From Acidobacteria bacterium UBA6911 (GTDB lineage Bacteria; Acidobacteriota; UBA6911), in the NCBI GenBank assembly GCA_002451015.1, contig DKBB01000110.1:5476-10684 (forward strand): 5,209 nucleotides of DNA, written 5' to 3'. Shown here piece after piece: positions 1-5,209 of the stretch. Both the position numbers and the translations under genes were made by a program. Under the pieces are notes generated by a model that was not told the origin of the DNA, did no database searches, and saw only the letters and a program-made list of their open reading frames with translations. The stretch's first letter is position 1. Each line of letters starts with the position of its first letter.

Positions 1-1241
1 GCGGCAAGTACGACAACCCGGAAGACACCGGCGACATCAACCATTTTCAAGCCCTGTCTGCAGCCCTTTCAGCCACGGTGGGCACCGGCAACATCGCCGG
101 CGTGGCCCTAGCCATCTACTACGGCGGTCCCGGCGCGGTGTTCTGGCTCTGGATTACCGGTTTCTTCGGAATGGCCACCAAGTTCGCCGAATGCACCCTG
201 GCCCAGAAATACCGAAAGGTCTATTCCGACGGGTCCATATCGGGCGGTCCGATGTACTACATCGAGATGGGCACCAAAAAACTGCTGGGACCGGTCGCCA
301 GGCCGATGGCGATCTTCTGTGCCGCAGGGGGCATTGTCTGTTCAATCGGAACCGGCAACATGGCCCAGAGCAACTCCATGGCGGATGCCGTCCATCAGAT
401 GGTGATCCCGGTCGCGGGCGGCTTTCGAATTCCCCATTTTGCGGTGGGATTGCTCCTTGCCGTATTGGTCTGGCTGGTGATTGTGGGAGGTATTCGGCGC
501 ATCGGAACCGTGGCGGAGAAGCTGGTGCCCCTCATGTCCGGCATCTACATCACCGGTGCCGTTACCGTTGTCCTGATGCATATAGACGCGGTGCCCGAAA
601 TGTTCCGGCTGATTCTTGACGGGGCGTTTACCGGGACGGGGGCGACAGGGGGATTCATCGGCTCGACGTTTCTGCTAACCATGCGTTACGGGATTGCCCG
701 GGGGATATTCAGCAACGAAGCCGGCCAGGGTTCCGCACCCATCGCCCATGCGGCAGCGAAGACGGAGTACCCGGTCCGCGAGGGTCTGGTGGCTCTGCTC
801 GAGCCTTTGATCGACACCCTCATCATCTGCACTCTCACCGCCATGGCGATATTAGCCACCGGCACATGGACATCGGGCGAAATGGGGGCGTCCATGACCT
901 TCACCGCGTTCAGCAGCACATTGGGAACCTTCGCGGGGATCTCGATCGGAGGTGCGGTCGTCTCCACCGGCCTTCTGCTGTTTGCCTTCACCACGGCTAT
1001 TTCGTGGTCCTATTACGGAGACCGCTGCCTGGTCTACCTGCTCGGACGCAGGTATGTGACGCTCTACCGTTATGTATACTGCGCCTTTGTCTTTATCGGC
1101 GCCGTCTGGGCCAAAGACCTGGTATGGAAGTTCGTCGATGCGGCGATTGTGTTCATGGCCGTTCCCAACCTGATTGCGCTCATCATCCTGGCGCCTTTAG
1201 TCAGACAGATGACGCGCGACTACTTCAACCAGAACCACTAG
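1..1241 (+). CDS. Sodium:amino-acid (alanine/glycine) symporter, AGCS family, 5'-truncated by the window
   Basis: Inner-membrane secondary transporter expected to import alanine, glycine or a similar small amino acid with Na+. The reading frame is open from base 3 (bases 1-2 are the end of a split codon) to the TAG at 1239-1241, giving about 412 visible residues. AGCS proteins usually have 440-500, so the N-terminal first helix or so is missing. Visible family marks: GTGNIAGVA (visible residues 27-35), GGPGAVFWLW (41-50, the symporter signature region), and SNEAGQGSAPIAHAAA near residue 237, followed by long hydrophobic helices to the C-terminus. The GTG at 78 lies inside the conserved GTGNIAG motif and is not the start, because the frame continues upstream with family-like residues (NHFQALSAALSATV). 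GC content is clearly higher than in the genes to the right. No strong terminator is seen before the next gene. Family assignment is firm; the exact substrate is not. Confidence 0.95.
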   Translation, partial: GKYDNPEDTGDINHFQALSAALSATVGTGNIAGVALAIYYGGPGAVFWLWITGFFGMATKFAECTLAQKYRKVYSDGSISGGPMYYIEMGTKKLLGPVARPMAIFCAAGGIVCSIGTGNMAQSNSMADAVHQMVIPVAGGFRIPHFAVGLLLAVLVWLVIVGGIRRIGTVAEKLVPLMSGIYITGAVTVVLMHIDAVPEMFRLILDGAFTGTGATGGFIGSTFLLTMRYGIARGIFSNEAGQGSAPIAHAAAKTEYPVREGLVALLEPLIDTLIICTLTAMAILATGTWTSGEMGASMTFTAFSSTLGTFAGISIGGAVVSTGLLLFAFTTAISWSYYGDRCLVYLLGRRYVTLYRYVYCAFVFIGAVWAKDLVWKFVDAAIVFMAVPNLIALIILAPLVRQMTRDYFNQNH

Positions 1242-1382
1242 CCGAATGTTTGAAGGCGGATGCTGCGTTCGACTTTGGGTTATCGGGGAGCTGATGAATT
1301 TGAGAAAATGAACAACATTACTGATTCCCGTGTCAACAATATCGGGGGAAGACCAATCAGATGAAAGAAGGGAGAAATAAAT

Positions 1383-2018
1383 ATGGATGTATCAGAAGCC
1401 ATTCAAAGAAGGGTAACCATAAGAAAGTGGAAATCAACACCTGTGGAGAAGGAGAAGATATTAAGAGTTTTGGAGTCGGGGAGGAGAGCCCCATCATGGG
1501 GGAACGTGCAGCCATGGCGATTCATCGTAGTTCAAGACAAGGCGAAAATAAAGGAATTGGCAGAAATCGCCGCCGGCGGACAGCCACAGGTTAGTACGGC
1601 TCCTGTTGTAGTTGTTTGTTGCGGTGTCGCTGAGGTTTTCTCACGGAAAATGCACAGGGAATCCTTAAAGCAGCTTATAGAAGCTGGCGTGATGGACTGG
1701 CCGGAGGAATTTCTGGACAATGTGGTTTTGGAAAGTGAACAATTTGCCCCGTACATTCGCGGCAAAGAAGTCATGACGATAAAGGCAGGTGAGCAGATTA
1801 TGATTTCCGTGGCTTATATGTCACTAGAAGCTGTGAACCAGGGCCTGGGGAGCTGCTGGGTAGGAGCGATATCACCCAAGGAAGCTTCAAAAGCCCTGAA
1901 CCTGCCGGATAGCATGTTCGTTCACGATCTATTTGTCTTGGGATATCCGGATGAGGATCCAAAGCCCAGGCCGAGAAAGGAATCTGACAAAGTCATTTTC
2001 TGGGAAAAATATAATTGA
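1383..2018 (+). CDS. Nitroreductase family protein (FMN-dependent oxidoreductase)
   Basis: Complete 211-aa cytoplasmic flavoprotein of the nitroreductase superfamily; members reduce nitro compounds, quinones or flavins with NAD(P)H, usually as FMN-bound homodimers. The physiological substrate cannot be read from the sequence. Key features: AIQRRVTIRKW (residues 6-16), whose arginines match the usual FMN-phosphate-binding start; APSWGNVQPWRFIVV (36-50), the conserved P-S-x-x-N-x-Q-P-W segment; GLGSCWVGAI (154-163), the conserved late FMN-contact region; and LGYPDEDPKPRPRK near the C-terminus, typical of the family end. The ATG at 1383 is supported by GGGAG at 1370-1374 with an 8-nt spacer. The gene lies 141 bp after the symporter stop, so it probably has its own promoter, but I could not identify one confidently. 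Its GC is lower than that of the symporter. A longer overlapping reading frame from 1361 is a shadow. Confidence 0.95.
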   Translation: MDVSEAIQRRVTIRKWKSTPVEKEKILRVLESGRRAPSWGNVQPWRFIVVQDKAKIKELAEIAAGGQPQVSTAPVVVVCCGVAEVFSRKMHRESLKQLIEAGVMDWPEEFLDNVVLESEQFAPYIRGKEVMTIKAGEQIMISVAYMSLEAVNQGLGSCWVGAISPKEASKALNLPDSMFVHDLFVLGYPDEDPKPRPRKESDKVIFWEKYN

Positions 2019-2020
2019 TT

Positions 2021-2047
2021 TATGACCCGGCTCGGTTCAGGCTCATA
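2021..2047 (+). terminator. Weak stem-loop just after the nitroreductase stop
   Basis: TATGAcCC (2021-2028) can pair with GGcTCATA (2040-2047) with one C-C mismatch and an 11-nt loop, starting 2 nt after the stop codon. Position suits a transcription end or mRNA 3' stabiliser, but there is no U-tract after it (the sequence continues AACCTGTAAAAT), so it is not a classical Rho-independent terminator. Confidence 0.2.
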
Positions 2048-2308
2048 ACCTGTAAAATATGAATAGGTCCCCCTGGCAGGTGCGGCATTCTTTTTTCCAT
2101 CTGAACAGGCTTATTATAACAGTCCCAGTTTCTACCAAGATTTAAAGAAGCAGCTCAAAGGACATAACCGGCCTCAGTCTATAGGTATGCATGCACGGGA
2201 TCAGGCGTCGCCAAGCCGACGCAGATCTTCGGTCGGGATTCAGGCTTCGCCCGTCAGGCTACTCCTTATAAGACGTCTGACAAATCGGGATTGACGAACC
2301 GTACGAGC
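2048..2308. other. Gene-free stretch with hairpins; possible coding debris at left
   Basis: No intact gene is supported. A + strand frame is open from 2067 to a TGA at 2292-2294 but has no credible start or ribosome binding site; its first half reads protein-like (AYYNSPSFYQDLKKQLKG, 2109-2162), while its second half runs into non-coding, hairpin-rich sequence. From 2205 two clean hairpins occur: GCGTCG/CGACGC (2205-2210 with 2217-2222, 6-nt loop) and GTCAGGC/GTCTGAC (2253-2259 with 2275-2281, one G-U pair, 15-nt loop). AGACGTCT (2271-2278) is a perfect 8-bp palindrome. This hairpin-rich part adjoins the inverted-repeat element to the right and may be part of the same or a nested repeat. I do not recognise it as a named RNA family. 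Confidence 0.4.
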
Positions 2309-2567
2309 CTAACCCGCATTTCTCACGAGGTTCCGGTCGCTTCGCTTACACGAGGAGGTGTAGAGTGCCGTGGATACAAGGCGTGCGACGGAAGATCCCG
2401 TGAGGCGGCCTAACGCTTCGCTTTAGGTAATCTGAAGCGAAGCTTCAGGCGTACGTCGAGGAGCCTGAGGGGAGCGAGCACAATTTATGCAGAACATAAC
2501 ATTGCGGCACAGTAGATATGGTGCTCTGTGCCTCCGCAGTAGAAACTTTGTGAGCAATGCGGGCTAG
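2309..2567. repeat. 259-bp element bounded by a 24-bp imperfect inverted repeat (MITE-like or IS remnant)
   Basis: The left arm (2309-2332, beginning CTAACCCGCATTTCTCAC) matches the reverse complement of 2544-2567 (beginning CTAGCCCGCATTGCTCAC on the - strand) at 20 of 24 positions. The interior has no open frame that looks like a transposase. It contains several hairpins: TACAC/GTGTA (2347-2351 with 2358-2362), GCTTCGCTT/AAGCGAAGC (2415-2423 with 2435-2443), and GGCACAG/CTGTGCC (2506-2512 with 2526-2532). CGCTTCGCTT also occurs twice (2338-2347 and 2414-2423). Terminal inverted repeats plus a non-coding, foldable interior are the usual look of a MITE, a deleted insertion sequence, or a dispersed intergenic palindrome. 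I see no clear target-site duplication: flanks are GTACGAG on the left and ACATCAA on the right. The arms are seen directly; mobility is inferred. Confidence 0.5.
2415..2448 (+). other. Two mutually exclusive hairpins inside the inverted-repeat element
   Basis: Stem A pairs GCTTCGCTT (2415-2423) with AAGCGAAGC (2435-2443), 9 bp with an 11-nt loop. Stem B pairs CTGAAG (2432-2437) with CTTCAG (2443-2448), 6 bp with a 5-nt loop. They share bases 2435-2437 and 2443, so only one can form at a time in a transcript. This could be switch-like, but chance overlap within a palindromic repeat is the simpler reading; no U-tract or downstream + strand gene supports regulation. Confidence 0.35.
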
Positions 2568-2702
2568 ACATCAAGGAAAATAGTGAAGGTACAATGCCTA
2601 GAAAAACTATTCCGCACTTCAGGATAGTGGAGAATATCGGTCGAAGAGGCATCTGAGGTAAATGCTTCAGCCCTGTTCAATATCAAGGATGGGCCCTTAA
2701 AA

Positions 2703-3605
2703 TTATTTCTGTAAAAACAACATCCCAACGCCCAAAACCGCAATCACAGCACCCATCACTTCCTTAAGATTGATTTTTTCCTTAAATAGAATCACGGCAG
2801 GAGGAATTATCAGGACCGGAACAATAGCCATGATAGTTGATGCTACGCCTACCAGGGCATGCTGCACAGCAAGAAGCGAGAAACTGACTCCGAGAAAAGG
2901 GCCCCAGAAGGCGCCGTTGATCGTAACCAACAGCCCCTTAGGATTTTTGAATCCAAGCCGGACCTTACCCCATGCTTTCAAAATAAAGTATAGGAGTGAC
3001 ATGCCAGCGAGTCCCGCCAGAATTCGAATCTGTGTAGAAGCGAAAGCATTGTAATCGCCCATACCGTATTTGCTTAACACCAGTCCGACGGCTTGCCCTA
3101 CAGCGCCCCCTAAGGCGAAAAAAAGGCCCGAAACCGGATGGGAGAACTTGATGGCTTTTTCTCCTTTTGGATGTTCCAGCACCACCAAGGCAATCCCTCC
3201 TACAACCAGGGTCATACCTATGAAATCCTGCACGGATAAAGTTTCTCCCATGAGCAGCCAGCTGGCCAGAGTGGTAATGGGCGGCACAAGAGCCATAATC
3301 AGCATGGATATGCGGGAGCCGATCAGAACAAAAGCCTGAAAAAGAAGCACGTCACCGATCACAAATCCTATTAAGCCGGATATGCTCAGCCAGCACCAGG
3401 CATGCAAATCCGCATCCGTAGGCAGAAACATGCCACGCGTCACCCAGGTAAAAAAAGAAAGGAAAATTATCCCGAATAACATGCGAATCCAATTAACAGC
3501 CAACGAGCCGATTATTTTTCCCGCCTTTTCAAAAGACAGGGCTGTGACGGTCCAGAAAACAGCTGTTAATAGAGCGGAGATTTCACCGAGATGAGACTGA
3601 AACAT
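2703..3605 (-). CDS. EamA-family (DMT superfamily) transporter
   Basis: Complete 300-aa inner-membrane permease. The protein is almost wholly hydrophobic with about ten predicted helices in two tandem EamA domains, roughly residues 6-138 and 155-299. Each repeat ends with the usual family pattern of a short charged turn followed by a glycine-rich helix: LMGETLSVQDFIGMTLVVGG in the first and LFKEKINLKEVMGAVIAVLG in the second. An HPKGEK segment bridges the two halves. Length is typical (about 290-310). Members export amino acids, metabolites or drugs, but substrate cannot be predicted here. The ATG (3603-3605) is the only reasonable start, since an in-frame TAA lies three codons further upstream. 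The nearest Shine-Dalgarno-like GGAG sits about 14 nt before the ATG, longer than ideal, so translation may be modest. The gene is alone on its strand, flanked by gaps, with no convincing promoter or terminator found. Confidence 0.93.
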   Translation of the reverse strand: MFQSHLGEISALLTAVFWTVTALSFEKAGKIIGSLAVNWIRMLFGIIFLSFFTWVTRGMFLPTDADLHAWCWLSISGLIGFVIGDVLLFQAFVLIGSRISMLIMALVPPITTLASWLLMGETLSVQDFIGMTLVVGGIALVVLEHPKGEKAIKFSHPVSGLFFALGGAVGQAVGLVLSKYGMGDYNAFASTQIRILAGLAGMSLLYFILKAWGKVRLGFKNPKGLLVTINGAFWGPFLGVSFSLLAVQHALVGVASTIMAIVPVLIIPPAVILFKEKINLKEVMGAVIAVLGVGMLFLQK

Positions 3606-3925
3606 ATCGATATTTTATACTCCAATCAGTAAATTCATATTCCCGATAAAGTGTATAAATGCCACCTTTTGTTAACCACTCCCTGTCGCAACGCCCTCAC
3701 TTTGATCAAAAAATATACATAATGATGATGAAGAACAAGCGTAGGATATTACCACGAAAATAATAAGTCTTAATATCACGGCATACGGAAGCCACTTTCC
3801 TGAAGTACCGACTGCACTGAAAGTCCCTGCACAGGATTTTCCTTCCCACCTTCCTATGAATCCCTTAAAACAAGTGTAAGTCCCAACAGGATTCAAATAA
3901 GCAGCATGTAAACGACCTCTCATAG
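3606..3925. other. Gene-free stretch upstream of the permease; one doubtful minus-strand reading frame
   Basis: No gene is firmly supported. A minus-strand frame from TTG (3936-3938) to 3672 would give 88 aa. A Shine-Dalgarno-like GGGAGG lies 5 nt before that TTG (3944-3949), and residues about 49-76 (PYAVILRLIIFVVISYACSS) could form one membrane helix. Against it: the start codon is poor, no family is recognised, and its ribosome-binding region lies inside the kinase remnant on the other strand. The frame ends just after an AT-rich part (3700-3725) containing TTTGATCAAA. Any promoter of the permease should lie at about 3606-3680, but I see no good -35/-10 pair there. I treat the stretch as intergenic, possibly part of a dispersed repeat. 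Confidence 0.35.
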
Positions 3926-4134
3926 AAACGCACAACAAAAATACCTCCCGCTATCGTGTTTGCGGGCGCTTGCATTGACCGGGGTAGAATCGACGAGAGC
4001 ACCGGATGCCTGGAGAAGGCCTATGATGAGTACATGCCATGATTGTGCAACTTGTTGTGCCCCCATATATTCAACAGTTCCGATCCGATCCCCGCTACAA
4101 GGCCCTCCTGAGGCAACGGAACCTGGAGCCCTAA
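3926..4134 (+). pseudogene. Frameshifted C-terminal remnant of a TPR-type Ser/Thr protein kinase
   Basis: Two adjacent frames together read like the C-terminal tail found on many bacterial Ser/Thr kinases with TPR repeats. Frame one (3926-4039) reads TTKIPPAIVFAGACIDRG, then CLEKAYDEYMP, and hits TGA at 4040-4042. Frame two (from 4039) reads MIVQLVVPPYIQQF, then RSDPRYKALLRQRNLEP, and ends with TAA at 4132-4134. The known family tail runs 'WLEKAYEER...LRSDPRFQDLLRRMN', so the order and spacing fit if a single base has been lost near 4037-4038. An in-frame TAG at 3923-3925 closes the left side; a few family-like residues (NDLS) just before it hint that the stop may also be a mutation, so the left border is uncertain. 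No kinase domain, start or ribosome binding site remains. Family call is from memory of the motif, not a search. The intact kinase start at 4979 is in the same orientation, which suggests loss of a tandem relative. Confidence 0.6.
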
Positions 4135-4270
4135 CTCGGCAACCAATAGATACAACTCCAACCTTTAGTGGTCTCTGTCTTCCATGTTGCATCAGGTTCT
4201 CGCGCAGTAGGCTGCGTTTGCGGTGAAAAGCACACAAAGCCGGGAGACGTTTTCGCGGACTACGCATGGA

Positions 4271-4300
4271 TTGATTTGGGTTATCTATATAAGCTAAAAT
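4271..4300 (+). promoter_or_regulatory. Possible sigma70-type promoter for the 80-aa membrane protein
   Basis: TTGATT (4271-4276) and TAAAAT (4295-4300) are separated by 18 bp and sit 55 bp before the start codon at 4356, in an AT-rich patch. Each box matches the consensus at about four or five of six positions. The 136 bp between the kinase remnant and this site (4135-4270) hold nothing I recognise beyond a small hairpin CGCAG/CTGCG at 4203-4216. Confidence 0.35.
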
Positions 4301-4355
4301 CTACAGCACTCATCATCTGTGGAATTAAAGAATTTCATTCGGAGGACATTTCGGT

Positions 4356-4598
4356 ATGCACGGTATCGGCCAGATTGAACTGATCATCATTATTCTTATC
4401 TTAATCCCTTTTGCCTTATTGTTTGCAATCCTTCCGGTGATTGCTTTCTGGAAGATCTGCGAGAAGGCTGGTTTTAACGGAGCTCTTGGACTGTTGATGC
4501 TTGTTCCGATTGCCGATGTCATACTTCCGCTTTACGTAGCATTTGCGAAGTGGCCAGCTTTCAAACAGGAACCGAATCAAGGAGTTCCGGCGGATTAA
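4356..4598 (+). CDS. Small two-helix membrane protein, function unknown
   Basis: Complete 80-aa protein. The start is well set: GGAGGA at 4341-4346 lies 9 nt before ATG 4356. Residues about 8-32 (ELIIIILILIPFALLFAILP and following) and 43-60 (ALGLLMLVPIADVILPLYVA) form two strongly hydrophobic segments joined by a short charged turn, FWKICEKAGFNG. The tail FAKWPAFKQEPNQ is polar. The turn plus 'GLLMLVP' plus a closing 'AF..WP' resembles a recurring type of small bacterial membrane protein ('GLLMLIPLVN...LAFSEWP'), but I cannot give it a named family with confidence. It probably sits in the inner membrane with both ends on the same side. It stands alone, 380 bp before the kinase gene and on the same strand, so a functional link is possible but not shown. 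No catalytic or metal-binding motif is visible. Confidence 0.8.
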   Translation: MHGIGQIELIIIILILIPFALLFAILPVIAFWKICEKAGFNGALGLLMLVPIADVILPLYVAFAKWPAFKQEPNQGVPAD

Positions 4599-4978
4599 TG
4601 ATTTGACGCTGGATTCACGAATGTGAAGCGGAGCGTATTGCTTTCAATGAGACACATAGGCGATCGACCGTAATCTCTAATTCCCGAATTACACCGATAC
4701 CGTCCATTTGAAAATCGTGGCGGACCGGCCAAACCATCAAGGACTTCTAGCTTCCGGTATGCCCACATAACCGGCATGTGAAAAAGTGCAATATTATGGG
4801 GGACTTACAAAATCGGCTAAAAATCAAATTTTCACCAATTTCTCGTCTCAAGCCTGGAGTTCAGGATTAATCTGAAACTAAGATTTCTCTTCTAACATAA
4901 GCAATACCGCATATAATAAGCCACACATTAAAAGTGTTTATCCGCTAGCAAGAAAGCAAGATTTTCCTGGAGGCATGT
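4599..4978 (+). other. Gene-free stretch upstream of the kinase, with small palindromes
   Basis: No coding sequence is supported. Palindromic items, left to right: TTCAC/GTGAA (4614-4618 with 4623-4627, 4-nt loop) just after the small membrane-protein gene; TAATTCCCGAATTA (4678-4691), an operator-like interrupted dyad; CCGGTATG paired with CATAaCCGG (4754-4761 with 4766-4774, one bulged A, 4-nt loop); and TCAgGATTAATCTGA (4861-4875), a near-palindrome about 40 bp upstream of the putative kinase -10 box. None is followed by a U-tract, so no terminator is called. A minus-strand frame covering 4595-4777 has no ribosome binding site or recognisable content. Confidence 0.4.
4890..4917 (+). promoter_or_regulatory. 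Possible promoter for the Ser/Thr kinase gene
   Basis: A perfect -10 consensus TATAAT lies at 4912-4917. The best -35 match is poor (TTCTAA, 4890-4895, 16-bp spacing). Transcription would begin near 4924 and give a leader of about 55 nt to the kinase ATG at 4979. A weak -35 would fit activator dependence, but this is speculative. Confidence 0.3.
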
Positions 4979-5209
4979 ATGTCCATAATTGGGAAGTCGC
5001 TTGCGCATTATTCCATCACCGCAGAAATTGGCAAAGGCGGTATGGGAGAGGTATATCAGGCGAAAGACACAAGGCTCGGGCGGGATGTGGCAATCAAGGT
5101 CCTGCCTGAGGAGTTTGCCAAAGACGCAGACCATGTAGCCCGGTTCCAGCGTGAAGCCAAGTTGCTCGCCTCGCTCAACCATCCAAACATTGCCGCCATA
5201 TACGGTCTG
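4979..5209 (+). CDS. Serine/threonine protein kinase (Hanks/PknB type), N-terminal part, cut by the window end
   Basis: The first 77 residues of a eukaryotic-like protein kinase, which phosphorylates proteins on Ser/Thr using ATP. The N-lobe is complete to about strand 4: glycine-rich loop GKGGMGEVY (residues 18-26, G-x-G-x-x-G-x-V), VAIK with the ATP-anchoring Lys40, the helix-C glutamate Glu59 in FQREAKLLASL, and NHPNIAAIYGL (67-77). Nothing suggests a pseudokinase so far, but the HRD and DFG motifs lie beyond the window. The start is ATG 4979: GGAGG at 4969-4973 precedes it by 5 nt, and an in-frame TAG at 4946-4948 rules out a longer form. A second ATG at 4975 is in another frame. The wording LGRDVAIKVLPEEFA is typical of large bacterial kinases carrying C-terminal TPR or WD40/TolB-like sensor parts; the kinase remnant upstream ends with such a TPR tail. 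The C-terminal architecture here is unknown. Confidence 0.93.
   Translation, partial: MSIIGKSLAHYSITAEIGKGGMGEVYQAKDTRLGRDVAIKVLPEEFAKDADHVARFQREAKLLASLNHPNIAAIYGL

Noticed and set aside
154..994. Antisense and alternative-frame open reading frames over the symporter gene
   Set aside because: Shadows of a GC-rich gene: no family content, and they overlap a clearly assigned transporter.
1361..1594. 77-codon frame overlapping the nitroreductase start
   Set aside because: It overlaps a well-supported gene in another frame, is low in recognisable content, and begins inside the ribosome-binding region of that gene.
2060..2105. Minus-strand CxxC-like reading (ECRTCQGD), suggestive of a zinc ribbon
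   Set aside because: Only about 17 codons before a stop, with no start context; most likely chance.
2408..2452. attC-like integron site (GCCTAAC followed by a hairpin)
   Set aside because: The matching GTTRRRY box at the other side is absent, and no integrase or cassette structure is present.
3920..4267. 115-codon minus-strand frame opposite the kinase remnant
   Set aside because: It covers the remnant on the other strand, has no ribosome binding site and no family content; the + strand reading explains the sequence better.
4168..4383. 71-codon + strand frame ending inside the small membrane-protein gene
   Set aside because: GTG start without a Shine-Dalgarno, no recognisable motif, and it overlaps a gene with a much stronger start.
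1..5209. CRISPR array, tRNA, rRNA or known defence system
   Set aside because: No regularly spaced direct repeats, no cloverleaf or rRNA-like sequence and no nuclease, helicase or toxin-like gene was seen; the lone kinase N-terminus is not enough to call a kinase-based defence system.

Overview
The window reads as an ordinary chromosomal (or metagenome-contig) stretch from a Gram-negative-like free-living bacterium. The Na+:amino-acid symporter, nitroreductase and drug/metabolite exporter families are too widespread to fix the taxon. The 'LGRDVAIKVLPEEFA' type of Ser/Thr kinase at the right edge is common in Desulfobacterota (old Deltaproteobacteria), Acidobacteriota and relatives, so a Desulfobacterota-like host is a guess, not a result. 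Coding density is low: about 2 kb of 5.2 kb lacks an intact gene, and the gaps hold repeats and gene debris.

Layout: (1) 1-1241 (+), the C-terminal ~412 residues of an AGCS-family sodium:amino-acid symporter, GC-rich. (2) 1383-2018 (+), a complete 211-aa FMN-dependent nitroreductase-family protein with a good ribosome binding site and visibly lower GC than the symporter. (3) 2019-2702, a gene-free gap with many hairpins; its right part (2309-2567) is bounded by a 24-bp imperfect inverted repeat that fits a small non-autonomous mobile element or long palindromic intergenic repeat. (4) 2703-3605 (-), a complete 300-aa EamA/DMT-superfamily permease. (5) 3606-4355, a gap with no convincing intact gene but containing the frameshifted C-terminal remnant of a TPR-type Ser/Thr protein kinase (3926-4134). 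(6) 4356-4598 (+), an 80-aa two-helix membrane protein with a strong Shine-Dalgarno. (7) 4599-4978, a gap with small palindromes and a possible promoter. (8) 4979 to the end (+), the first 77 residues of a Ser/Thr protein kinase.

There is no sign that these genes form one pathway or operon: spacings exceed 100 bp, and the permease runs against its neighbours. The best-linked items are the kinase remnant and the intact kinase start about 850 bp further right. They belong to the same broad family, in the same orientation, which suggests a former tandem kinase locus with one copy decayed. I found no CRISPR array, tRNA, rRNA, intact transposase or recognisable defence system, and no clear new biological system. 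The inverted-repeat element and the kinase debris are the parts most worth a second look.
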